Assembly (NCBI GenBank): GCA_024449915.1 | Contig: JAMZAV010000158.1 | Span: 558,001-622,000 of the forward strand | Origin: Sweltsa coloradensis | Taxonomy: Eukaryota; Arthropoda; Insecta; Plecoptera; Chloroperlidae | Direction: 5' to 3' | DNA: 64,000 bases | Shown: positions 45,400-57,256 of the stretch, piece by piece | Position numbering within the stretch: position 1 is the first letter of the stretch | How the letters are laid out: every line of letters starts with the position of its first letter | Program-made: the position numbers and the translations under genes | Notes under the pieces: generated by a model | What the model saw: only the letters and a program-made list of their open reading frames with translations | What the model was told of the DNA's origin: nothing | Databases searched by the model: none

Positions 45400-46846
45400 T
45401 TTAATCTTTGGAAAGAACCATGTAGGCCTACTATCTGGAAAGGTAGGCACGTAGTAGGCCTATTTTGTGAAAGCTAGCAAAGCAATGTGACATGAGCGAG
45501 GAGTTGTAGAAATAATGTAGGTAGGCCTAGGTAGTCTAATTATTTTCACCATTATTATAAACATAGGCCTAGCCTATTTTATTTCCCAAGTTGCCGTCAA
45601 TCATAAATCAGCCTTTGCCCTTGAGGCTGGGGAATAGTTGCCACAGGGCAGATGGCCCATTTCATTTGCATTGCAGCCTTCAGGCATCTCATTGTATCAC
45701 TAAATCTTTTAAGTCTGGTAGTAGGCATGGCAGTAGCCGGCATGCTATGGTGCTTTTGATTAGCCTACCACCCGGTACATTGTTGTATTAGCCTGTAGAA
45801 AGTGGTGTGAAATGGAAAGAAATTCAAAAATAGCACTTTAAAGGGACTTAGCAATTCAACAAGTTGCAATTAAACGAACAGACATATTCCAATTCCAAAT
45901 GCCACGGCTAGGGCCTAGACTACCTATGCCCAGTATCAACTCAATGTTTTAAGGAAATGATATCAAGGTCGTTCATTGAAGTAGGTAGACAATTTACAAA
46001 AGAAAAAGAACAACATTTATCAAGCTTGGCTAGACTTAAATACAATTATGAGTATGGTAGAGCACAGGTAGGCCTATAGGCATAATGAGTGATGTGCAAC
46101 CAACGAGTACTCATATCTCGAATTCTACAAACACATAAGATTGCATGATCATCTACTAGATGCTCAAGATTTTACATGCCTAATCAGAATAGTGTTATGG
46201 GCAAATCCCTGTTGTAATGGATTAAAAAATTTAATGAGTTACCTAAGACTAAATGTTGGTGGGTAAAAACAAACTTCAAAAGTGCTATACAACATGGTGC
46301 AATTAAGTTTCCACTTGTCTAGGAAATATCAATTGTACACCAAAAAATAGCAGAGTTAGCTGCTAAAAAGAGATTATACTAGTACTACTATATACACTCT
46401 TTGGAAGCAACAGATTAACAGATTGGCACATAGGCACTACTACTAGGCAAGAGGCCTAAGCCTACGCATATTTTACTACGGCTAGGCCTAGGCCAAGGTC
46501 GCGTCTAGAAATATGCGTTAGCAAGCCAGGCTCGAGTAGGCCAAACCTACCAAAGCTATACCTTGGCTAGGACCTATACCATGGAGTCAATTTTGGCAAC
46601 ATAGCCCAATTCATCCAAGGTCGACCAGTATTGGCGAATGGCAAAGACTGCTTCTAGAGGTCTACAGGGTCAACCTTTGTACGCACACATTCTAAAACGT
46701 GCATTCACTTCCGCGAAAAATTTAACAGAAGCTGGGCTAGGCCTAGCCCTAGGCTTGGCTAAAATGGCTAGCTATGCTTAATAAGCCTAGCCTAGTAAGT
46801 TAGGATTAGACATGAAAGTTTTAGGTTAAGTATGACATGAACGTAC
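45400..46846. other. Intron-like DNA, no feature recognised
   Basis: Lies between the proposed first BCAT exon and the hAT element. It has many TAGGCCTA sites (for example 45520-45575, 46440-46500 and 46735-46795) but no supported exon or element. Confidence 0.5.
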
Positions 46847-46894
46847 CTTCCGCCGAGTAAGTGTTTTCGGAACGCGTAACAATCTTAAAAACAT
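46847..46894 (-). CDS. bcat: Probable first coding exon of BCAT (presequence-like N-terminus)
   Basis: ATG at 46894 encodes MFLRLLRVPKTLTRRK, ending at a donor (GGAAG then GTACGT). Six Arg/Lys, no acidic residues and alternating hydrophobics are typical of a mitochondrial presequence, as in BCAT2. It is 48 nt in phase 0, so it joins directly to the exon at 40577-40786 (...RRK-FNDIHVR...), which matches where vertebrate BCAT2 passes from presequence to mature enzyme. A CpG-rich stretch at 47190-47280 lies just upstream and may be the promoter. The link is inferred from phase and context, not proven. Confidence 0.5.
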
Positions 46895-47351
46895 GATGTA
46901 AGAAGTTCTCAAGTGATGTCACTTTCACAACACATTATTACAAAGTACAAAATAAGAAAAAAATACTTGAACAACTGGAAGACCACATGGTTAACGTAGT
47001 AGCTGTGCCAATGTTATGAAGATAGCAACACCTGAACTGACTTACAATTACAACAACTGATTCTTTAAAGCTAAGAGAGTGCCAAGTAAAATTCAAATAT
47101 GTTGCGATTTTCCTCGTTACGTTCGACTCCGAATTGGCCTGTTGTGACGGGCGATAGATAATGAATGAACAACATTCTAAATCATAACACGACACACGTC
47201 GTCATAGATACTTCGTCCTCGTAAACAGACCCACTTCTGAGTTCTGATTTGTGCGACGGCCCGACCAATCGTAGCTGTTATCGAAATAGCCAGTTGCACC
47301 AACGTACAAAACTAAATATTACATGTACATGGTACATGAAATGCATGAAAC

Positions 47352-49014
47352 CACCGGCGTAACTAGGCATCGGTAACCGGGTAAATACCCGGGTAAAAAT
47401 TCCCTAAGTAACTAGCCTACAATACAATGATTACAATATTTCACCAGGACCAACCGCAAAAATGTCGCAAAAAATCAACCGAGGACTTTTTTGTTTGTTC
47501 TCGACAACTCAAAAGCGAAGGGTTGGTGTCTGGAGGTAATATAGGATCGCACGTGGTGTGCAGGTGTCATGGGGCGGGGGAGGAGGGGGTGGATTGGTCA
47601 ATGGTCAGTGCATGCCATTCATCTCAAACAAGCTCGATTCCTGGAAATACAGACACTCACTTGACAATATGGGGTTGACGACCGTTATTTTGCTCATTTT
47701 CGCTTCGTTTCAGTCTTGTCTTGACCTTACAAGGATTGACAGTGTCGGAAGTCTAGCTACATTATGTAGATGTTCAACAGTGAGTGTTTCATATCGAATT
47801 ATTTGTTTCCACGTATGTGAATTAAGTGACTGTTTTGTGAAATACTTTACGTGTGTGGGCTCATGGCAACGTATTGAAATATTGCAGTTTGTGGATGTTC
47901 AATTTTAATTGTGTTGTTAGCGCAGTTTTTTCCCATTAGTAAGGTTACGTACAATCACGAGTGCTACAAACTAAACAATATAGTGATTAAAACAAGTAGG
48001 TCCTACGACTTTTTTGCGCTTTTCGGTTTTTGTTAATATGTTAATGTGTGATTTGTGTCCACTTTTTTATAGTACATAAAAGATAAACATGAAGAGACAA
48101 AAAACTCAAAGTTTTCTAGACTCATTTGTTATTAAAAAATCATGTGCAAAGTTTACTACAGTCTCAAAATAATCGCCACGATGAAACTCAAGATAGGACA
48201 ACAAAAGTACAAGAACAAGGAGAAATCGCAAACAAACCGGAAATCTCGTTTGAATCTACATGTGTTCCTACGTTTATTCCTAATTCACACACTCTAAAAC
48301 ACATCACACACATCACATAACACACACACACCCACTAATAACCTTAGTGCTGTGTGCCCTTAAACCCTAATAACTAACTAACTAAATCAGACTCGAACGT
48401 CATCAGAACGTAAGTCAGACCATGCATTTTAATTCATCATCACTATAACTATACATTTTTTTTCATCAACAACATTTTGAGTGTTCAAGGCAAGCATGGC
48501 TTATCTACCTTATAGTAATATGTATATTTATTTGTAAGTAGGGCCTACTTTAAATTATTTTTAACTATTTCATTCAAAGTATACGTTTAGTTTGTTTTGA
48601 TAATAACAATAAATTAAAGTTAAACTATAACTTATCCTAGATGAAATATTAATCTTCGCCTACTAAAGTTGTTAAAAATTAAAAATTATTTTTCAAGGTT
48701 TGATTTTAACGATTTGTTAATTATTTGGTAAGTAAAAAGACTGACTATTTGTTTGTCCCAGAACCCTCTACTGACATCGAAGATTTGGGTGTTTTCTGTT
48801 TTTTGCACTACATAAACGAAATTATTTCACTTTTGCATTCAGTCCGGTAATTTATCTGAAACGCTCAGAAATCACTCTAAAAACCCAAATTTTCAAAAAA
48901 TCGCCTGCGGCGCTGTAGTTGGGGGGCTCGCCCCCCAAGCCCCCCCGCTACTTTCCTTGAAGTCCCTTCCACCGCATCTTACCCGGGAATATTAGTACCC
49001 TAGTTACGCCCCTG
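47352..49014 (+). mobile_element. hAT transposon, 1.66 kb deletion derivative, 8-bp target duplication
   Basis: The left end CACCGGCGTAACTAGG and the right end, reversed, CAGGGGCGTAACTAGG are hAT-type terminal repeats, flanked by CATGAAAC at 47344-47351 and 49015-49022. Subterminal TTACCCGGG-type repeats occur at both ends. Only a short piece resembling the transposase start remains (48089-48172). It lies upstream of the proposed BCAT start. Confidence 0.92.
48089..48172 (+). pseudogene. hAT transposase N-terminal remnant
   Basis: ATG encodes MKRQKTQSFLDSFVIKKSCA before a stop at codon 28. MKR-x-x-x-S-x-L-x-x-F-x-x-KK is a frequent start of hAT transposases of the ZMYM-like group. The next ~150 nt remain polar and basic in a shifted frame (QNNRHDETQDRTTKVQEQG). 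The rest of the gene is deleted. Confidence 0.55.
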
Positions 49015-49317
49015 CATGAAACAAGAGGATATAATTTTATCGACACATTGTAATGTAATTAAAAGACTAATCAAAAACCTTTACATTAACAAACAAAAAG
49101 GTTATCACTTATCACCATCATTCTGGATAAGTTTGGTGATTTGTTGAGGACTCATCATTAGTTAGTATGAACGTTATGTTGGTGTACACGTATACGTTTG
49201 AATACAGCGCGATTTATAAAGTGTATTTTTATTTGAAACATTCCAAGCATTTACATTTTTTTAAGACGACCCAGCCACCACACACCCTCAAAAGTAGTGA
49301 GATCTAAAAGAAGTACA

Positions 49318-50300
49318 CTAGGAAGCTTCGCAAACGCTATTTCAGGCGCGTTGTTGGATGAGCGTAATATTTTTTAAACGAAAAAAAGCGTAAAATTGCA
49401 ATTTTCATGACAAATTATTTTTCGATTGCGCACAAATTTCATACCAATGTATTAATTCATAATAAAATGAAGGTTGTGAAAAAATCATTACAATCGTATA
49501 AAGCATGTAGGTGTATAAGTCGAAGAATTTTCAATTGATATTTTTCTGCCTAGATTGTCTGGTTGCCGCCCACTGGTGGAACTTGCAGCTTGAGTTAGGT
49601 GTCCTGTATCATTGCTATGATCAGTTTTTGACTTGAACAATTTTATTTTGTTATCAAGATTTGAACACAAGAATGATGGTTGAACACAAGAATGAAGATT
49701 CACGTTCGGTGGTTTCTTCCGCGAAAGATTGATTACTCCCTGATTTGCTGTCCCTGATTTTTGGCAAACCTCATATTTGTTTGAGAGGGATCGTCTAATA
49801 AATCAGTTTTTTTCTTCTTCTTCTTTTTTCTTTCTTTCTTTCTTTCTTTTTTTTCCCCTTTCCTTTTTTCTTTTGTTTTCTTTTTCTTTTCTTTTTTCTT
49901 TTCTTTTCATTCCCCACCCCCTTTTTTATATATTCGATTCATTCATAAATTGCATTTAATATCCTTTTTATTTGTTATCAAATTTGTTGATTTAATGCAT
50001 TGTTGTAATATTACTATTTCAAATATTTACTTAAATGTAGTTCATTGTTGTGTCTGCATCTATGTAATTAAGTTTATTTAGTTGTCCTCCTTTGTAAATC
50101 AGTTTTTATAACTGAATAGGATAGACGTTAAATAAATAAATAAATAAATAAAATAAATGTGTTAAAAATCGGAAAAAATAGAAAAATTGCGATTTTCAAA
50201 ATAAATAATTTTTCGATTGCGCTCAAATTTCACATTCATAAAATTTAGGTTCTGTGAAAATTCGTTACAATCAGATAAAGCATGTAGGTGTTATGTTACT
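49318..50300 (-). mobile_element. Helentron-like element, family A1, split by a LINE-tail insertion, 5' end missing
   Basis: The 3' end CTAGGAAGCTTCGCAAACGC and GGCGCGTTGTTGGATGAGCG at 49318-49370, then A1 repeat units (GATTTTCATGACAAATTATT, TTGCGCACAAATTTCATA). The unit is interrupted at about 49536 and resumes at about 50160 (GTTAAAAATCGG, TTTCGATTGCGCTCAAATTT). It breaks at about 50297 against LINE RT sequence, so the 5' end is missing. Confidence 0.65.
49536..50158 (+). mobile_element. LINE/SINE 3' end with (TAAA)n tail inserted in a Helentron
   Basis: The insert ends in AATAAATAAATAAATAAATA at about 50131-50157, preceded by AACTGAATAGGATAGACGTT. It includes a ~110-nt pyrimidine tract (49807-49920). 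No coding sequence was recognised. The A/T-rich simple tail marks the 3' end of a non-LTR element in plus orientation. Confidence 0.6.
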
Positions 50301-51640
50301 CGCTCATGGGTCATGGCGACCTGGCTATTGGAATATTCTATGACTTGAGTAAGGCGTTTGATACAATTGGGAATATTCCACTTCCGCCAAATACTGTACG
50401 AATAGATTTTTTAGAAGAAGTATTTCGTCCCGATTACAAATATGTACTTTGTTTTTCCGTGAAATAATAATCCAGTGATTCATAGCCGTTTTAAAAGCAG
50501 CAGTTTTTTAAAGCGGCAAAAACGACTGTGACGTCAGAACTGTGTTGATCCAACGCCGTCTGGATAAACATACATCCAGACCAAAGATGTTGGAATAGTA
50601 TTATAGTAGGATCGAGATATACATCAAGACGGCGGTAAGCAGCGCCTAGCGTAGCCTACAGTAATGTAAACAGATGGCGGACATTTTACATTTAACGCCT
50701 AGCCAGAAAACGAGAAAAGTTGACATTGCAATCAAAAAACAAAACTGAAACAGTCCTGGGTCTAGGCCTAGACGTAGAAAATTATTTATAATACAACAGT
50801 CTAGGCCAATCGTTCCTGTAGGATATAGGCATTGGTATGTGAATACTAAAATTACTCACTTGACAAGCCCTAGGCTTAACTTGCCAACCCTAGGCCTGCA
50901 CGTTCATGTTCTGACACACATCCCGCACAAAAACCTTACTTTGATGACTAATTAAAGCCTATTGTAGATAAAGAATACCATGATAGTCCTAGGCTATGCA
51001 AAAATTCAAGACAAAATGCTCGTTATTCTTTATCACAATGATCTCGCAAAATCTCCTGTCACACACGAAAAAAGAAAAACAAAAGACGGTGAAAATGTTC
51101 ATCCCTGTGGAGTTGTTTGTGTTGAGCGGATCTAAGGAGCGGATGGGCGAGCACCGCCTTCTGTATGTAAATATGTACAAATGTACGTACATTTAGTTTC
51201 CAATTGGCCTTGACTCAACACAGGACGTAGTACCGTCCAAAGATGGCGCACGCTCGTTTTTGGCGCGCAAACTGGGGGTCCAATTTACTTCTTGTTTAAA
51301 TTACACAAAAAACATTTTTTTTTACTAACTATTTAGACATGAATAAGAATTAAAATAAAGTATAAAATATTAAGTGGAATATTCCCTATTGACCATGGTA
51401 TACTTATCTCAAAACTGGAATCTCTATAGGTATCAGAGGTATTGACAATAGATGGATTGCATTATTCCTATCAGACCGTTTCTAAGTAGTAGAACTTAAT
51501 AATATCGATGAAAATGATACAATTACTAAATTCCACTCCCACCCTTTAAGCCTTGTCTGTGGTGTGTCCCAAGGAACGGTCCTAGGGCCCCCATTCTTTT
51601 TCAGACTATACTAAAATAACGCCAATAAATCCAAAATATT
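50297..51640 (+). pseudogene. LINE reverse transcriptase fragment split by a DNA element
   Basis: Before the insertion: GDLAIGIFYDLSKAFDTI, the RT motif with the first catalytic Asp. After it: DHGILISKLESL, then RWIALFLSDRF and CGVSQGTVLGPPFFF, the next RT motifs. Excising 50369-51386 restores FDTI-DHG, as in intact LINEs. A stop interrupts the later part (RF then stop, VVELN), so the copy is dead. The YADD motif is not reached. Confidence 0.75.
50369..51386. mobile_element. DNA transposon inserted in a LINE RT, ~1.0 kb
   Basis: The ends GGGAATATTCCACTT and AAGTGGAATATTCCC are inverted repeats (13+ bp). Host ATT lies on both sides, giving a probable 3-bp duplication. Inside, an ATG at 50672 opens MADILHLTPSQKTRKVDIAI (24 codons to a stop), and a region near 50996-51192 encodes MQKFKTKCSLFFITM on the plus strand. 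Neither is recognised. The split LINE codon frame fixes the boundaries well. Confidence 0.7.
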
Positions 51641-52213
51641 AAGTCCCGAAACGAAATTTCTGTAACTTATTGATTAATTAATTAATGAAATTAAGCATTA
51701 ATTAAATCCCAATTAAAAGTTTCTTGTTCACGTACCAAAGTCACCTAGTGTATCACACAAGAACAATATGACCGCAACGAACCAAAAAATATTGTTTCCA
51801 AAAATTAATTTCAATCATTTTCCTATTAATTTAATTAGTTCAATTAATTCAAAATAATAACAATAATCTCAATAAATAGTGTAAAATTAACACAATGTGG
51901 TTGACATTGGTATCAATTTAAAGCTAGTTTTAAGACGAATAAATGTAATGAAAAAATTAATTACATTTTAGTTAAATTATTCTACTTTTGACATATGTAT
52001 TGGTATGCATACCTAAAACTCGATCGATCGTCATAAAATTATACCACTTTACTAACATAATGCTAATGAATCCAAAATGTCATGTCACGAAACAAAATTC
52101 TTATAACTTACCGATTAATTAAGTAATTAAGTGCAGAATTACTTATATCTCAATAATTGTTGTTTACAACCACGTAGAAAATACACAATGCCAACAGGAG
52201 TATCGAATATAAA
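51641..52213. repeat. AT-rich stretch with a diverged internal duplication
   Basis: ATAAATCCAAAATATTAAGT with CCCGAAACGAAATTTC at 51628-51665 recurs in diverged form at 52067-52102 (ATGAATCCAAAATGTCATGT, CACGAAACAAAATTC). TTAATTAATTAAT runs occur. No coding sequence. Confidence 0.5.
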
Positions 52214-54219
52214 CTAGGAAAACGCTTAAGTCCCGCCGCGTTGACGGATGAGCGTTTTTGTAAGTTTTTAGTTTGCGTAGGACCACTTTTCCTTTGCAAG
52301 TGCTTTTTGAATGCATTGTAGGTGATTGTTGTCAAGTTTCTATTGACTTGTTAATTGTTACTAGGAAAACGCTTAAGTCCCGCCGCGTTGTTGGATGAGC
52401 GTAATTGGTGCATTGAGCTGCCATGTATTATGCGGATTTTCAGTTGTTCTGTGAAAAAATCATTACTTAGTTGAAGATTTTTAAAATTATATTAAATTAA
52501 ATAAAAAATTAACTTAAATTTTAAATTTTTTAATTAATCGTAATTTTAAAAAGGAAAAAGTCGTAATTTTGAAATTTTCATGAGAAATAGTTATTCGATT
52601 GCGCACAAATTTTACACGAATGTAAATATTCATAAAATTAAAGGTTCTGTGAAAAAATCATTCCAATAGGATAAAGCATGTAGGTGTTATAAGTCAAAGA
52701 ATTGTTTTAAAAAAGAAAAAATGATAAAATTTCGATTTTCATAAGAAATAGTTTTTCGATTGCGCTCAAATTTTACACGAATACCTAGATTCATAAAATT
52801 AAGGTTATGTGAAAAAATCATTAAAATCGGATAAAGCATGTAGGTGTTATAAGCTGAAGAATTTTTTTAAAATTCGAAAAAAAATCGTAAAGTTGCAATT
52901 CTAATGAGAAATAATTTTCCAATTGCGCTCAAAAACGTGGCAGTTCTAAGTTCAGAGATTTCGAAGGCCTCCAAAAAATTTCATTGTAATTGGAGTATCG
53001 GTTAAGCCGGAATCGTGTTAACAAACACACAAAAAATACATACAGAAAAAAAAGAAAAAAAGATAAACATTCCGTTTTTTTTTCTCCATTGTAGTGAAAT
53101 AAAATCTTTGCTTCGCTCGCTACGCTCATCCAATAATGAGAAATAATTTTCCAATTGCGCTAGAAAAAACGTGGCAGTTCTAAATTCAGAGATTTCGAAG
53201 GCCTCCATAAAATTTCATTGTAATTGGAGTATCGGTTTAGCCGGAATCGTGTTAACAAACACACAAAAATACATACAGGAAAAAAAAAAAAAAAAATAAA
53301 CATTCCGTTTTTTTTTCTCCATTGTAGTGAAATGAAATCTTTGCTTCGCTCGCTACGCTCATCCAATAATGAGAAATAATTTTCCAATTGCGCTAAAAAA
53401 CGTGGCGGTTCTAAGTTCAGAGATTTCGATGGCCTCCATAAAATTTCATTGTAATTGGAGTATCGGTTCAGCCGGAATCGTGTTAACAAACACACAAAAA
53501 TACATACAGAAAAAAAAAAAGATAAACATTCCGGATTTTTTTCTCCAGTGTAGTGAAATGGAATCTTCGCTTCGCTCGCTACGCTCATCCAATAATAAAC
53601 CTAAAAAAACTCATATTAAAACCTTTATTCCATAGATTCTAGCTAACTTTTACAAATTTTTCTTTCAGAAAGCAATATTAAACCATTACCTTAATGTCCA
53701 TGTAAAATATGAACGTTGAAGCCCTCACCCGTCTGGTCAGAATCGGCCCTAATGTCACGAAAATATCGCACTAAAAATCGAAAAAAATCGTAAAAGTACG
53801 ATATTCATGAGAAATATTTCTTCGATTGCACCCAAAAACGTGGCAGGTCTAAGTTCAGAGATTTCGAAGGTCTCCAGAAAATTTCATCGCAATTGGAGTA
53901 TCGGTTTAGCCGGAATCGTGTTAACAAACACACAAAAATACAAACAAAAACAAAAAATAAAAAATAAAAAAATCGTAATTTGCGATTTTCAAGAGAAATA
54001 ATTTATTGATCGATTTTTCGTACGTCGTGGCAGTTCTAAGTTCAGAGATTTCAAAGGTCTCCAGAAAATTTCAGCGCAATTTGAGTATCGGTTTAGCCGG
54101 AATCGTGTTCACAGACACACAAAAATACAAAAAAAAGAAAGAAAGAAAAAAAACATTCCGGATTTTTTTCTCCAGTGTAGTAGAATGGAATCTTCGCTTC
54201 GCTCGCTACGCTCATCCAA
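52214..54219 (-). mobile_element. Helentron-like element, family A2, host of a nested A1 copy
   Basis: The 3' end CTAGGAAAACGCTTAAGTCC and GCGTTGACGGATGAGCG at 52214-52256; it is interrupted at 52360 and resumes at 53593 (TAATAAACCTAAAAAAACTC); the 5' end CGCTACGCTCATCCAA is at 54219. The 5' region is duplicated (SSEISKVSRKFHRN-coding block at about 53850 and 54040). Siblings at 58111 and 9477 lack the interruption. Confidence 0.75.
52361..53592 (-). mobile_element. Helentron-like element, family A1, nested, with triplicated 5' end
   Basis: The 3' end CTAGGAAAACGCTTAAGTCC at 52361, including the TGCATTGAGCTGCCATGTAT marker of A1. The 5' end region is tandemly triplicated at 52903-53135, 53136-53368 and 53369-53592; each unit ends CGCTACGCTCATCCAATAA and is 224-233 bp. 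So three potential 5' termini are stacked. Confidence 0.8.
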
Positions 54220-54430
54220 CAATGCAAGTATAATTTAAAAAAAAAATAATCCCAAAATTAAGTTCATGCAACTTTCCCGTCAATTGAATCTACACACAAA
54301 TTTATTTTCCCGTAAATAAGCTTGCAAATGGTTTCCAGTTTTACTGTGTTAATTTTTCACAGCAAATGGGTATTATAATACAATGGTAAAACAATTTTAG
54401 AGTAGGTCAAGTTTAAGATCATGATGTTTT

Positions 54431-55229
54431 TTGGATGAGCGTAGCGAGCGAAGCGAAGATTCCATTTCACTACACTGGAGAAAAAAATCCGGAATGTTTT
54501 TGTTTTTTTTGTATTTTTGTCTGTTTGTTAACACGATTCCGGCTAAACCGATACTCCAATTGCGATGAAATTGTATGGAGGCCTTCGAAATCTCTGAACT
54601 TAGAACTGCCACGTTTTTGAACGCAATCGGAAAATTATTTCTCATGAAAATCGCAATTTTAGGATTTTTTTCGATTTTTAAAAAATTTCTTCGAGTTATA
54701 ACACCTGCTTTATCCGATTTTTATCATTTTTTTCACAGAACCTTAAGTCCATGAATTAAGAGGGTATGCTGAGGCTAGAACATACAAACAGACAAAACAA
54801 GAAAAACAAAAAAATCGTAAAATTGCGATTTTCATGAGAAATAATTTTTCGATTGAGTTTAAAAACGTGGCAGTTCTACGTCTAGAAATTTTGAAGGCCT
54901 CCAGAAAATTTCATCGAAATTGGAGTATCGGTTTAGCCGGAATCATGTTAACAAACACACAAAAATACAAACAGAAAAAAAAACAAGAAAAACGAAAAAA
55001 ATCGTAAAATTGCAATTTTCATAAGAAATAGTTTTTCGATTGCGCTCAAAAAGGTGTCAGTTTTAAGTTCAGAGATTTCGAAGGTCTCCTGAAATTTCAT
55101 CGAAATTGGAGTATCGGTTTAGCCGGAATCGTGTTAACAAACATACAAATATTAAAAAAAAAACATTCCGGATTTTTTTCTCCAGTGAAGTAGAACAAAA
55201 TCTTCGTTTCGCTCACTACTCTCATCCAA
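54431..55229. mobile_element. Two Helentron A1 5' ends in divergent arrangement
   Basis: 54431 starts TTGGATGAGCGTAGCGAGCG on the plus strand and continues as the A1 5' half to about 54762. The same sequence then runs in the opposite direction in two tandem units (about 54800-54995 and 54996-55229), ending CATCCAA at 55229. No 3' hairpin or CTAG is present. The result is a large inverted repeat with 5' ends outermost. Confidence 0.7.
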
Positions 55230-55613
55230 GATCCCGAGACAGTAAGTGTTTTTTTTTTTTTAAATTTCTTGTGGTAAACAGGAAACCTTCCCAGGGTGCA
55301 ATGCATGCCTCTCAGATGCCAAATAATTAAGAGAGGGCAGAAGCGAGAGGACTATTTAGTAGGCCGCTTCGCGAACGCTTTTTTTAGTCGCGTTGATGGA
55401 TGAGCTTTTTTTAAAAGTTTTTGGTATGCTTGGGATCTCTTTACTTCTTCAAGTACCACTACAAAATCATTTTTGTTATTAGGATCATTTTTATAAAGAA
55501 GTACTAATTGCAATGGTAATTAGAATGTAAAATATCTGGAGAGCCGAAGACTTGCTTTTTGTACGCATTTTAAATTATTGTTGTCAAGTTTCTATAGTTA
55601 CTTGTTAATTATA

Positions 55614-56255
55614 CTAGGAAGCTTCGCAAACGCTTTTTCAGGCGCGTTGTTGGATGAGCGTAATTTTATTAAATACGAAAAAAGTGCAAAATTGCGATTT
55701 TCACGAGAAAATAATTTTTCGATTACGCTCAAATTTCACACGAATATATAAGTTCATAAAATTAAGATTCTGTGAAAAAATCATTACAATCGAATAAATC
55801 ATGTAGGTGTTATAAGTCGAAGAAATTTTAAAAATAAAAAAAATCGTAAAATTGCGATTTTCATGAGAAATAATTTTTCGATTACGCTCAATTTTCACAA
55901 AAATATATTAATTCATAAAATTAAAGTTCTGTAAAAACATTATTACAATCGGATAAAGCATGTAGGTGTTCTAAGTTGAAGAAAGTTTAAAAAAATCAAA
56001 ATAATCGTAAGATTGCGAGAAATAATTTTTCGATTGCGCTGAAAAACGTGGCAGTTCTAAGTTCAGAGATTTCGAAGGTCTCCACAAAATTTCATCGCAA
56101 TTGGAGTAATTGTTTAGCCGGAATCGTGCTAACAGACACACAAAAATACACACAAAACAAAAAGGAAAAAAAGAAAGACAAAAGAAACAAAAAAAAACAT
56201 TCCTGATTTTTTTCTCCAGTGTAGTGAAATGGAATCTTCGCTTCGCTTCATCCAA
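55614..56255 (-). mobile_element. Helentron-like element, family A1, nested copy 1
   Basis: The 3' end CTAGGAAGCTTCGCAAACGC, GGCGCGTTGTTGGATGAGCG; the 5' end CTTCGCTTCATCCAA. It sits at nearly the same spot in A2 as the copy at 52361 (after CTTGTTAATTATA, before TTATGCACCTAAAA). Two internal units carry TTCGATTACGCTCAAATTTC. Confidence 0.8.
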
Positions 56256-56480
56256 TTATGCACCTAAAAAAAATCATATTAAAACCTTTATTTCTATGGA
56301 TTCTGGATAACTTTTTCAACTTTTTCTTTCAAAAGGCAATACATCACCATTAGGTATCTTAATGTCCATGTGAAATTTGGACGTTGTTGCCCCACCCGTT
56401 TGGTCATAATCGGCCCCAAATGTCACGAAAATATCGCACTAAAAATCGAAAAAATCGTACAAGTACGATATTCTAGAGAA

Positions 56481-57256
56481 CTAGGAAAACGCTTAAGTCC
56501 CGCCGCGTTGTTGGATGAGCGTAATTGGTGCATTGAGCTGCCATGTGTTACGCGGATTTTCTGTTGTTCTGTAAAAAAATCATTACTTAGTCGAAGATTT
56601 TTTTTAATTAATTAAATTTAAAAAAAATTAATTGATTTTTTTAATTAATCGTAATTTTTAAAAAAAGAAAAAAATCATAAAATTGCAATTTTCATAAGAA
56701 ATAAATATTCAATTGCGCTCAAATTTAACACGAATATATAAATTCATAAAATTAAGGTTCTGTGAAAAAATAATTACAATAGGATAAAGCATGTAGGTGT
56801 AATAAGTCAAAGAATTGTTTTAAAAAAGAAAAAACCCGTAAAATTTCGATTTTCATGAGAAATAATTTTTCGATTACGCTCAAATTTCGCACGAATATCT
56901 TAATTCATGAAATAAATGTTCTGCGAAAAAATCTCTACAATCGGATAAAGCATGTAGGTGTTATGAGTCGAAGAATGTATTTAAAAATCGAAAAAAAATC
57001 GTAAAATTGCGTTTTTAATGAGAAAAAATTTCACGATTGCGCTAAAAAAACGTGGCAGTTCTAAGTTCAGAGATTTCGAAGGCCTCCATGAAATTTCATC
57101 GCAATCGGAGTATCGGTTTAGCCGGAATCGTGTTAACAGACACACAAAAATACAGAAAGAAAGAAAGAAAAAAAAAAAAATCATTCCGGATTTTTTTCTC
57201 CAGTGTAGTGAAATGGAATCTTCGCTTCGCTCGCTTCGCTCGCTACGCTCGCTACG
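56481..57256 (-). mobile_element. Helentron-like element, family A1, nested copy 2
   Basis: The 3' end CTAGGAAAACGCTTAAGTCC, with TGCATTGAGCTGCCATGTGT; the 5' end CGCTACGCTCATCCAA with three CGCTCGCTA/CGCTTCGCT 9-mers. Flanks GAGAA and TATTTCTTCG rejoin to the sequence found at 58631-58645 (AGAAATATTTCTTCG), giving a T/T insertion point on the element's strand with no duplication. Confidence 0.82.

Noticed and set aside
49801..49920. Pyrimidine tract as a strong splice-acceptor signal
   Set aside because: It lies within a LINE/SINE tail insertion in a Helentron; no following AG-bounded coding exon.
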